Assembly (NCBI GenBank): GCA_007135385.1
Contig: SLIY01000471.1
Location: 1 to 6,806, forward strand
Reading direction: 5' to 3'
DNA from: Leptolyngbyaceae cyanobacterium CSSed165cm_216
Lineage (GTDB): Bacteria; Cyanobacteriota; Cyanobacteriia; Phormidesmidales; Phormidesmidaceae
Length of the DNA stretch: 6,806 nucleotides
Each line of letters opens with the position of its first letter. Position 1 is the first letter of the stretch. Of this stretch, positions 1 to 5,681 are shown piece by piece. Under the pieces are notes generated by a model. That model saw only the letters and a program-made list of their open reading frames with translations, had not been told where the DNA came from and ran no database searches. The position numbers were made by a program, and so were the translations under genes.

Positions 1-1964
1 ATCCGATCGCGGCATTTGGCGGCCTCCTCAAACTCCAGGTTCTTGGCGGCTTCTTTCATTTGTTTTTCAATTTGGCTAATTAGCTCTGGGATGTCTTCCA
101 GGGGCAATTCTTCCTTGTGTTCATAGGCCTCTTCCAGTTCGTGGGCGCTGAGCCGTCGCGAGACCTCTAGGAACGAAAGGATGGAGTTGCTGTTGCGGCG
201 AATAATCGAGGTGGGGGTAATCCCATGTTTTTCGTTGTAGGCGAGTTGGATAGCTCGGCGGCGCTCGGTTTCGTCGATGGCTTTGGCCATGCTGTCGGTC
301 AGGTTATCGGCATAGAGAATCGCTTGTCCCTGCACATGGCGAGCGGCCCGGCCAATGGTCTGGATCAGCGATCGCTCGGCCCGCAAAAACCCTTCCTTGT
401 CGGCGTCCAGAATCGCCACCAGGGACACCTCGGGCAGGTCCAGTCCTTCCCGCAGCAGGTTGACCCCCACCAGCACGTCGTAGAGCCCCTCCCGCAGGTC
501 TTGGATAATTTCAATTCGCTCGATGGAGTGAATTTCCGAGTGTAGGTAGCGCACCCGTACCCCGTGCTCATCCAGATATTCCGTCAGGTCCTCGGCCATG
601 CGCTTGGTCAGGGTGGTAATCAACACCCGCTCCTGCTTGGCGGCTCGCTCTTTCACCTCCCCTAGCAGGTCGTCAATTTGCCCCTCCGTGGGACGCACAA
701 AAATTTCTGGATCGAGCACCCCGGTGGGGCGAATGATCTGCTCGACCACCTTGTTTTCTGAGATCTCAAATTCCCAGTTGCCGGGGGTAGCGGACACAAA
801 CACACACTGGTTCACCTTCTCCCAGAATTCCTCGGCTTTCAGGGGGCGATTGTCAGCGGCACTGGGCAGGCGAAAGCCATGGTCAATCAGCACCATTTTG
901 CGACTGCGATCGCCGTTGTACATGCCATGGATTTGGGGAATGGTAACGTGGGATTCATCAATCACCAGCAGCCAGTCTTTGGGGAAATAGTCCAGCAAAC
1001 ATTCCGGCGGCGACCCGGCTTTACGGCCAGCTAGGTGGCGGGCATAATTTTCCACCCCATTGCAGTAGCCCACCTCGCGGATCATCTCCAGGTCGTAGCG
1101 GGTGCGCTGTTCCAGGCGCTGGGCCTCCAGCAGTTTCCCTGCTTTTTCCAGATCCTCCAGGCGTTCTTTTAGTTCGTCTTGGATCGCCTGGCAGGCCTCT
1201 TCTACCCGGTCTTCGGGGGTAACAAAGTGCTTGGCCGGGTAAATACTCAGCCCCTCTAGGCTTTGCAGGGTGGCCCCAGTGATCGGGTCCACATAGCGCA
1301 CAGCGTCAATTTCGTCCCCAAAGAATTCCACTCGAATCACCCGGTCTTCGTAGGCCGGGCCAATCTCCAGCACATCCCCCTTCACCCGAAACCGACCCCG
1401 ACCTAAATCCAGGTCGTTGCGCTCGTACTGGATCGAGGCCAAGTCCCGCAGCACCTGGCGCTGGTTAACCTCCATCCCCACCTTCAGCGGAATCGAGGCC
1501 TTCAGGTACTCCGACGGAATGCCCAGACCGTAGATGCAGCTGATGGAGGCCACCACAATCACATCCCGCCGCTCGAACAGGGAGCGGGTGGCGGAGTGGC
1601 GCAGCATGTCAATTTCGTCGTTGATTGAGGCGGTTTTGGCGATGTAGGTGTCGGTGGTGGGAATGTAGGCCTCGGGCTGGTAGTAGTCGTAATAGCTAAT
1701 GAAATACTCGACGGCGTTGTTGGGGAAAAACTCCCGCAGTTCGTTACACAGCTGGGCGGCTAGGGTCTTGTTATGGGCTAGCACCAGGGTGGGTCTGCCG
1801 ACATTATTGATCACCCGGGCAATGGTGTGGGTCTTACCGGTGCCGGTAGCCCCCAGTAGGGTCTGGTACTTGGTCTGGTCGTTGAGAAACTGGGTCAACC
1901 CCGCGATCGCCTTGGGTTGGTCGCCTGTGGGCTCGAAGGGAGCCTGAATATTGAAGTCGCCCAT
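1..1964 (-). CDS. uvrB: Excinuclease ABC subunit B (UvrB), 3' end cut by window edge
   Basis: UvrB is the damage-verifying helicase-like subunit of UvrABC nucleotide excision repair. It is loaded by UvrA and then recruits UvrC for incision. The minus-strand frame read through the segments I translated without interruption and gives 654 codons. Visible motifs are Walker A GATGTGKT (residues 38-45), the tyrosine-rich beta-hairpin YYDYYQPEAYIP (from residue 91) that inserts between DNA strands, helicase motif II DESH (336-339), and motif VI QTIGRAAR (535-542). A C-terminal UVR motif, NLEFEEAAKCRDR, that contacts UvrC runs into the edge. Family members are about 665-675 residues, so only some 10-20 residues are missing. 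The ATG start is supported by GGGGGA seven bases upstream and by the standard N-terminus MGDFNIQAPFEPTGDQ. No LexA box is convincing upstream. The identification is essentially certain. Confidence 0.97.
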   Translation of the reverse strand, partial: MGDFNIQAPFEPTGDQPKAIAGLTQFLNDQTKYQTLLGATGTGKTHTIARVINNVGRPTLVLAHNKTLAAQLCNELREFFPNNAVEYFISYYDYYQPEAYIPTTDTYIAKTASINDEIDMLRHSATRSLFERRDVIVVASISCIYGLGIPSEYLKASIPLKVGMEVNQRQVLRDLASIQYERNDLDLGRGRFRVKGDVLEIGPAYEDRVIRVEFFGDEIDAVRYVDPITGATLQSLEGLSIYPAKHFVTPEDRVEEACQAIQDELKERLEDLEKAGKLLEAQRLEQRTRYDLEMIREVGYCNGVENYARHLAGRKAGSPPECLLDYFPKDWLLVIDESHVTIPQIHGMYNGDRSRKMVLIDHGFRLPSAADNRPLKAEEFWEKVNQCVFVSATPGNWEFEISENKVVEQIIRPTGVLDPEIFVRPTEGQIDDLLGEVKERAAKQERVLITTLTKRMAEDLTEYLDEHGVRVRYLHSEIHSIERIEIIQDLREGLYDVLVGVNLLREGLDLPEVSLVAILDADKEGFLRAERSLIQTIGRAARHVQGQAILYADNLTDSMAKAIDETERRRAIQLAYNEKHGITPTSIIRRNSNSILSFLEVSRRLSAHELEEAYEHKEELPLEDIPELISQIEKQMKEAAKNLEFEEAAKCRDR
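368..375. repeat. HIP1 octamer GCGATCGC in uvrB
   Basis: Exact HIP1 palindrome inside the uvrB coding region, just before helicase motif VI in gene direction. Confidence 0.85.
906..913. repeat. HIP1 octamer GCGATCGC in uvrB
   Basis: Exact HIP1 palindrome, encoding the GDR part of MYNGDRSR shortly after the DESH box. Confidence 0.85.
1903..1910. repeat. HIP1 octamer GCGATCGC near the uvrB start
   Basis: Exact HIP1 palindrome, encoding part of KAIAG before the Walker A motif. Confidence 0.85.
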
Positions 1965-1971
1965 TGGTGAT

Positions 1972-1977
1972 TCCCCC
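1972..1977 (-). promoter_or_regulatory. Ribosome binding site of uvrB
   Basis: On the minus strand GGGGGA lies seven bases before the uvrB ATG. This purine-rich Shine-Dalgarno sequence fixes the start codon at 1964. The rest of the 135-base gap to the toxin gene shows no promoter or terminator that I would defend. Confidence 0.6.
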
Positions 1978-2099
1978 AGATCGGTACAAAGACACCATTA
2001 CGTTTCTTCATGATGCCTGTTTTTTCCGCCGAGCGGCAGCCAAATCTGGTGAAGATTATCCCTGGGTGGATTAGGTCCGTCCCAGAACTCACTTCTCAC

Positions 2100-2501
2100 C
2101 TACAAAAACGGATTTTTCACCATGAGCTTTCCCTCGAACTTTTGCCCATCCTGCATGTCCTCCGAATATAAAATCTCGCAGTCACTGAGTAAAGCAGCAG
2201 CGACGATCAAAGCATCCCAATTTGAAAGCTGATAGCGCATTGCCAATAAGGCGCTCTTACGAATAGTTATCTCATCAATGGCTACAACCTGCGTACGGCG
2301 CATAATACTTTCTGCAAAAGCATAAGCTTTTGCCTTGTCGAAGGCTAACTTCTTAAGACAAACATTGATGGATTCGTTAACGACCTGTGCGCTGAGAACA
2401 GGGTAGTCAGCCACTAAACCTCTAGCTATGGAGGTTTTTCGGGGATCTTTGCCGATTGTATAAAGTACAATATTGGTATCAACGAAGTATTTCGCGGTCA
2501 T
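2100..2501 (-). CDS. vapC: PIN-domain endoribonuclease toxin, VapC type
   Basis: A 133-residue PIN-domain protein, the usual size for the toxin of a type II toxin-antitoxin pair. PIN toxins are Mg2+-dependent ribonucleases that cut tRNA, rRNA or mRNA when free of antitoxin; the target here cannot be read from sequence. The acidic quartet is in place: D8 in FVDTN, E43 in VVNES, D96 in SNWDALIVAAAL and D115 in YSEDMQDG, with D118 nearby. All catalytic residues are present, so the toxin looks intact. Two further in-frame ATGs lie upstream (2510 and 2558). I chose 2501 because GAG sits nine bases upstream and the PIN fold starts right after it. The start lies inside the antitoxin's 3' end (23-base overlap), which suggests coupled translation. 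GC content is about 42 % in one 60-base line, against about 60 % in a uvrB line, hinting at acquisition. The family is secure; the VapC name is generic. Confidence 0.86.
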   Translation of the reverse strand: MTAKYFVDTNIVLYTIGKDPRKTSIARGLVADYPVLSAQVVNESINVCLKKLAFDKAKAYAFAESIMRRTQVVAIDEITIRKSALLAMRYQLSNWDALIVAAALLSDCEILYSEDMQDGQKFEGKLMVKNPFL

Positions 2502-2700
2502 AGCATTCATCTCGATTAAACTGACCGTCGAAAACTGCCCCAAACTGATCAAATTCACTTAAATTTGCTTCCGCAGCAGGGGTAGGAATTGTTCGCTCGC
2601 TTCTGATAATTTTAAGAAACCTAATAAAATCAAGCACTTGCTGGGCGACTTCCTCAGGAAGCGTTTGAGCTTCTGCAAAAATTACCTCTGCAATATCCAT
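2479..2700 (-). CDS. DUF2281-type antitoxin partner of the PIN toxin
   Basis: A 73-residue protein encoded directly upstream of the PIN toxin and overlapping it by 23 bases, the standard antitoxin-first order. The N-terminal 30 residues contain TLPEEVAQQVLDFIRFLK, which resembles the DUF2281 helix found in many small cyanobacterial antitoxins. The acidic C-terminal part (from about residue 40, ending YDREILR) is probably the segment that wraps and blocks the toxin. By analogy, the pair probably represses its own promoter. I see no classic ribbon-helix-helix or AbrB signature, so the DNA-binding mode is open. The ATG at 2700 has AGG four bases upstream. An alternative TTG at 2724 would add eight residues and is less likely. 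The DUF2281 assignment is from memory of the pattern rather than a search. Confidence 0.8.
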   Translation of the reverse strand: MDIAEVIFAEAQTLPEEVAQQVLDFIRFLKIIRSERTIPTPAAEANLSEFDQFGAVFDGQFNRDECYDREILR

Positions 2701-2725
2701 GGGACCTACTTTAGGGCGCAACAAG

Positions 2726-2731
2726 ATTCTA
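2726..2731 (-). promoter_or_regulatory. Possible -10 element of the toxin-antitoxin operon
   Basis: The minus strand reads TAGAAT, five of six matches to TATAAT. It would place transcription initiation about 20 bases before the antitoxin ATG at 2700. No good -35 hexamer lies 16-18 bases upstream, so the call rests on one hexamer and its position. If real, it argues against the TTG start at 2724. Confidence 0.25.
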
Positions 2732-2841
2732 TTTTAGCCAACTTGAGCCACGAAGACCGAAGCGGGAAGTCTGAGGCATCCTTGACTGAGACCACCGATG
2801 GGCCGCCGATCGATCGCGATAGGATCGATGATGAGCTGTAG

Positions 2842-3711
2842 ATGCCAGTGACAGAGCTACCCCATGTTGCCCGTTGCCAAACCACAAAACGAATGACAGG
2901 AGCTGACACCACCCCCACCGATGACCGGCAAAAACCACTCCACAGGGGCGATCGCCTGCGCCGGCATCTGAATACCACCGATACCCTGGCGGGGCGGGTA
3001 ATCAATGGCGCGATCGTGTTGCTGATTTTTGGCTCCGCCGCCATCTTTGTGCTCAAAACCTATCCCATTCCGCCGACCCTAGATTTGTGGCTGAACCGCT
3101 TAGACTGGCTCATTGTCCTGGCCTTTACCATCGAGTATGGCCTGCGTCTGTGGGCCGCTGAGCGCCCCTGGCGCTATGTGCTCAGCCTCTATGGCCTGCT
3201 CGATTTGGTGGCTATTTTGCCCTCCTGGATCGGTGTCTTCGACATTCGTTTTTTGCGCTTCTTTCGTTCCCTGCGGATTCTGCGCCTGGTACGGATTTTC
3301 AACGACCGACTTTGGTTTGGTCAGGTCACCAGCACCGACAGCCTGATTTTGATCCGCATCCTATTTACCCTGGGCACGATCATTTTCATTTACTCCGGCC
3401 TGATTTTTCAGGTCGAGCATCCCAACAACCCAGAACGCTTTACCACCTTCCTGGATGCCCTCTATTTTGCAGTGGTAACCATGACCACCGTGGGCTATGG
3501 CGACGTCACCCCTATTTCCGAAGCGGGCCGGGGGCTGACAGTGATGATGATTTTAACTGGCATTGCCCTAATTCCCACCCAGATTAGCCGCTTAATTCGA
3601 CAACTGGTCAAGGTGACCAACTCTCGCCATCACCCCTGCCCTAGCTGTGGCTTGGCCAGCCATGATCATGATGCCCACTTCTGCAAACGCTGTGGCACCG
3701 CTTTGGAGTAG
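2842..3711 (+). CDS. Voltage-gated-type K+ channel with C-terminal zinc ribbon
   Basis: A 289-residue integral membrane protein of the six-helix ion-transporter (Kv/KvAP-like) family. Helices are S1 about 52-72, S2 84-104 (acidic E98), S3 113-131 (D121) and S4 136-153. S4 carries arginines at every third position (136, 139, 142, 145, 148, 151), the voltage-sensor pattern. S5 is about 168-190, the pore helix 201-214, the selectivity filter TVGYGD 216-221 (K+-selective signature), and S6 about 230-250. A zinc-ribbon-like tail follows: CPSCG (266-270) and CKRCG (281-285), with four cysteines and histidines between them. No RCK or TrkA-N domain is present. The first about 50 residues are polar and probably cytoplasmic. 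A later ATG at codon 18 (2893) is a possible start. The first ATG has only a weak GAG six bases upstream. It is transcribed divergently from the toxin-antitoxin pair. Confidence 0.92.
   Translation: MPVTELPHVARCQTTKRMTGADTTPTDDRQKPLHRGDRLRRHLNTTDTLAGRVINGAIVLLIFGSAAIFVLKTYPIPPTLDLWLNRLDWLIVLAFTIEYGLRLWAAERPWRYVLSLYGLLDLVAILPSWIGVFDIRFLRFFRSLRILRLVRIFNDRLWFGQVTSTDSLILIRILFTLGTIIFIYSGLIFQVEHPNNPERFTTFLDALYFAVVTMTTVGYGDVTPISEAGRGLTVMMILTGIALIPTQISRLIRQLVKVTNSRHHPCPSCGLASHDHDAHFCKRCGTALE
2948..2955. repeat. HIP1 octamer in the channel gene
   Basis: Extended ten-base form GGCGATCGCC (2947-2956) in the polar N-terminal part of the channel gene. Confidence 0.85.
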
Positions 3712-3813
3712 GGAGATTTAGCCTTAGGTCCTAAAGAGCAGATCAGCAGATACCCCGCTACTGTCAAGCGGAGCAAGTTTTGGTAAGCTGGTGAGAATAA
3801 CCATTTTTACTTT

Positions 3814-3842
3814 TTTACAAAAGTCCATAAATACACTGTCAA
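3814..3842 (-). promoter_or_regulatory. Possible minus-strand promoter in the channel-guaA gap
   Basis: The minus strand carries a perfect TTGACA (3842-3837), a 17-base spacer, and TGTAAA (3819-3814, four of six matches to TATAAT). It would drive transcription leftwards from about 3807, antisense to the end of the channel gene. No minus-strand gene lies in that direction for about 1 kb, so it may be an antisense-RNA promoter or chance. Confidence 0.25.
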
Positions 3843-3855
3843 GGCACTGTATATA
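3834..3855 (+). promoter_or_regulatory. Possible guaA promoter: CACTGT direct repeat next to TATATA
   Basis: CACTGT occurs at 3834-3839 and 3845-3850, exactly 11 bases (one helical turn) apart. The second copy abuts TATATA (3850-3855), a four-of-six -10 hexamer. No -35 is visible 16-18 bases upstream, as in activator-dependent promoters. Transcription would start near 3862 and leave a leader of about 85 bases before guaA. The proposal is positional only. Confidence 0.25.
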
Positions 3856-3891
3856 GCTGCCTTAGCCGCCAATCTCCTCGGTCCTCCATTC

Positions 3892-3905
3892 AGCCTTTCT
3901 AGGCT
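3892..3905 (+). other. Small hairpin in the pyrimidine-rich guaA leader
   Basis: AGCCT and AGGCT form a perfect five-pair stem closed by a TTCT loop. It lies in a C/T-rich leader (about 3868-3928) rich in CTCC and CCTCC words. It is too short for a terminator and does not match a known purine riboswitch. A structural or regulatory role is unproven. Confidence 0.25.
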
Positions 3906-3936
3906 CCCATTCATTGTCCATCTCCAGGTACTAAGC

Positions 3937-3940
3937 AGGA
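3937..3940 (+). promoter_or_regulatory. Ribosome binding site deciding the GTG start of guaA
   Basis: AGGA lies seven bases before the GTG at 3948. The next in-frame ATG is codon 23, only five residues before the conserved ILDFGSQYS motif, and lacks such a site. The GTG start is therefore preferred. Confidence 0.6.
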
Positions 3941-3947
3941 TCAACCC

Positions 3948-5561
3948 GTGACTCTTCAAACTGAACCCACCGCTTCATTAGGACAAGCATCGTTGCCAGA
4001 GGTCAACCGCCAGATGCTGGTGATTCTGGATTTTGGCTCCCAATATTCTGAACTGATTGCTCGCCGCATCCGCGAAACCGAAGTTTATTCGGAAGTGCTG
4101 TCCTATCGCACCTCCGCTGAGCAGCTCAAGCAACTGAATCCCAAAGGCATCATTCTCTCTGGCGGCCCTAGCTCCGTATACGACGCTGGTGCCCCTCACT
4201 GCGACCCTGAGATTTGGAATTTGGGTATACCGGTGTTGGGGGTATGCTACGGCATGCAGCTGATGGTACAGCAACTGGGAGGGCATGTAGACCGAGCGGA
4301 ACGGGGGGAATATGGCAAGGCCGACTTGTACATTGACGACCCCACCGATCTACTCACCAACGTAGAAGATGGCACCACCATGTGGATGAGCCATGGAGAC
4401 TCTGTGTCTCGCCTACCGGAGGGATTTGAGCTACTGGCCCATACCAACAACACCCCCTGTGCGGCCATAGCCGACCACCAGCGTAAGCTCTACGGGGTTC
4501 AGTTTCACCCCGAGGTGGTGCACTCTCAGGGGGGGATCGCCTTAATTCGCAACTTTGTTTATCATATCTGTCAGTGCCAACCCACCTGGACCACCGCCAC
4601 CTTTGTGGAAGAAGCGATTCGTGAGGTGCGCGCCCGGGTGGGTGATAAGCGTGTCCTATTGGCCCTCTCTGGCGGTGTCGACTCGTCGACCTTGGCCTTT
4701 TTACTGCACCGAGCCATTGGCGATCAGCTCACCTGCATGTTTATTGATCAGGGCTTCATGCGTAAAGGCGAGCCAGAACGCCTGGTAAGGCTATTTAATG
4801 AACGATTTCACATCCCGGTGACTCACATCAAGGCCCGGGAGCGATTTTTAGCAAAGGTGGCGGGCATTACCGATCCCGAAGAAAAACGGAAGCTGATTGG
4901 GCATGAGTTTATTCGGGTATTTGAAGAAGAATCAAAGCGCCTAGGCCCCTTTGACTATCTGGCCCAGGGCACCCTCTACCCCGATGTGATTGAGTCCGCC
5001 GATACCAACGTCGATCCCAAAACTGGCGAGCGGGTAGCTGTCAAAATTAAAAGCCATCACAATGTCGGTGGTCTGCCCAAAGATCTGCAATTTAAGCTGG
5101 TAGAACCCCTCCGGAAGCTGTTTAAAGATGAAGTGCGTAAGGTGGGGCAGTCCATTGGCCTGCCCGATGAAATTGTTCGCCGTCACCCCTTCCCTGGTCC
5201 TGGGCTGGCGATTCGAATTATTGGCGAAATTACTGAAGAACGGTTAGAAATTCTGCGCAATGCCGATTACATTGTGCGCAATGAGATTAACAAACAGGGG
5301 ATGTACCATGACTTCTGGCAGGCATTTGCGGTGCTGCTGCCGGTCCGTAGTGTTGGCGTGATGGGCGATCAACGCACCTACGCCTACCCAATTGTGCTAC
5401 GGCTGATCAGTAGTGAAGATGGCATGACCGCCGATTGGTCACGGGTGCCCTACGACCTGCTGGAAACTATTTCTAACCGCATCGTCAACGAGGTGGATGG
5501 TGTCAACCGAGTTGTCTACGACATCACCTCTAAGCCCCCTGGCACCATCGAGTGGGAGTAG
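3948..5561 (+). CDS. guaA: GMP synthase (glutamine-hydrolysing), GuaA
   Basis: GuaA converts XMP, ATP and glutamine to GMP, AMP, PPi and glutamate, the last step of guanine nucleotide synthesis in the cytoplasm. The protein is 537 residues, full length for the family. Residues 24-205 form a class I glutamine amidotransferase: ILDFGSQYS (26-34), oxyanion segment SGGPSSVYD (71-79), nucleophile Cys100 in GVCYGMQ, and His187/Glu189 in QFHPEV. The ATP-pyrophosphatase domain follows, with P-loop SGGVDSS (241-247). The C-terminal dimerisation/XMP-binding domain ends in the typical KPPGTIEWE. The about 22-residue extension before the amidotransferase domain is usual in cyanobacterial GuaA. The start is GTG. 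Every catalytic residue I checked is present, and no frameshift is seen. The gene is monocistronic as far as visible; the convergent reading frame ends six bases after its stop codon. Confidence 0.98.
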   Translation: MTLQTEPTASLGQASLPEVNRQMLVILDFGSQYSELIARRIRETEVYSEVLSYRTSAEQLKQLNPKGIILSGGPSSVYDAGAPHCDPEIWNLGIPVLGVCYGMQLMVQQLGGHVDRAERGEYGKADLYIDDPTDLLTNVEDGTTMWMSHGDSVSRLPEGFELLAHTNNTPCAAIADHQRKLYGVQFHPEVVHSQGGIALIRNFVYHICQCQPTWTTATFVEEAIREVRARVGDKRVLLALSGGVDSSTLAFLLHRAIGDQLTCMFIDQGFMRKGEPERLVRLFNERFHIPVTHIKARERFLAKVAGITDPEEKRKLIGHEFIRVFEEESKRLGPFDYLAQGTLYPDVIESADTNVDPKTGERVAVKIKSHHNVGGLPKDLQFKLVEPLRKLFKDEVRKVGQSIGLPDEIVRRHPFPGPGLAIRIIGEITEERLEILRNADYIVRNEINKQGMYHDFWQAFAVLLPVRSVGVMGDQRTYAYPIVLRLISSEDGMTADWSRVPYDLLETISNRIVNEVDGVNRVVYDITSKPPGTIEWE

Positions 5562-5567
5562 CCCAAC

Positions 5568-5681
5568 TCAACGGTTCATATCTCGAACCCCACTCAAAAG
5601 CATGACGATCCCTCCCAGTAGCACTAGCAGTGCGACGATTCCCAGCCCGATATCCAAGTTAGTGGTTTCCATATTACTCAT
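5568..5681 (-). CDS. Candidate 37-residue single-helix membrane peptide
   Basis: A short minus-strand frame encoding MSNMETTNLDIGL, then a hydrophobic stretch of about 18 residues (about 14-31, rich in V, L, I and G), then GVRDMNR and TGA. This is a short acidic N-terminus, one membrane-spanning helix and a basic C-terminus, as in the many micro-proteins of cyanobacterial photosynthetic and respiratory complexes. It does not match PsbT, PsbI, PsbX, PsbJ, PetN or PetM as I know them, nor does it carry the chlorophyll-binding ExxNxR of Hlip proteins. Its ATG overlaps the phosphatase stop (ATGAGTAA), so translation is probably coupled; no strong ribosome site is seen. A second ATG three codons on would give 34 residues. 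It ends six bases from the guaA stop. Function unknown. It could be chance, but helix and coupling together make a real gene plausible. Confidence 0.5.
   Translation of the reverse strand: MSNMETTNLDIGLGIVALLVLLGGIVMLLSGVRDMNR

Noticed and set aside
225..990. Plus-strand open frames at 225-545 and 598-990
   Set aside because: They lie antisense to uvrB, whose frame is continuous and carries all family motifs; the plus-strand translations show no family features.
1983..1996. GGTACAAAGACACC as a possible LexA box upstream of uvrB
   Set aside because: Only the first half-site fits the cyanobacterial LexA pattern (RGTAC-N3-DGTNCB as I recall it); the second half has two mismatches, too weak to claim SOS control.
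1895..2092. Minus-strand 65-codon frame spanning the uvrB start
   Set aside because: It overlaps the certain uvrB N-terminus in another frame and its translation has no recognisable features.
2638..3056. Short frames on both strands around the channel start (2638-2841 plus; 2706-3056 and 2729-2938 minus)
   Set aside because: They overlap the antitoxin or channel genes or the gap between them, use low-complexity arginine/serine-rich translations, and have no supporting start signals or motifs.
3113..3587. Plus-strand frames inside the channel gene
   Set aside because: They are frame shadows of the channel coding region, which has complete helices and selectivity filter.
3718..3735. TTAGG-T-CCTAA near-palindrome after the channel stop as a terminator
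   Set aside because: The loop would be a single base and no U-tract follows; I do not consider it a terminator.
3856..3947. Purine riboswitch in the guaA leader
   Set aside because: The leader is short and pyrimidine-rich, and I find none of the conserved purine-aptamer loop sequences; only a five-pair hairpin is present.
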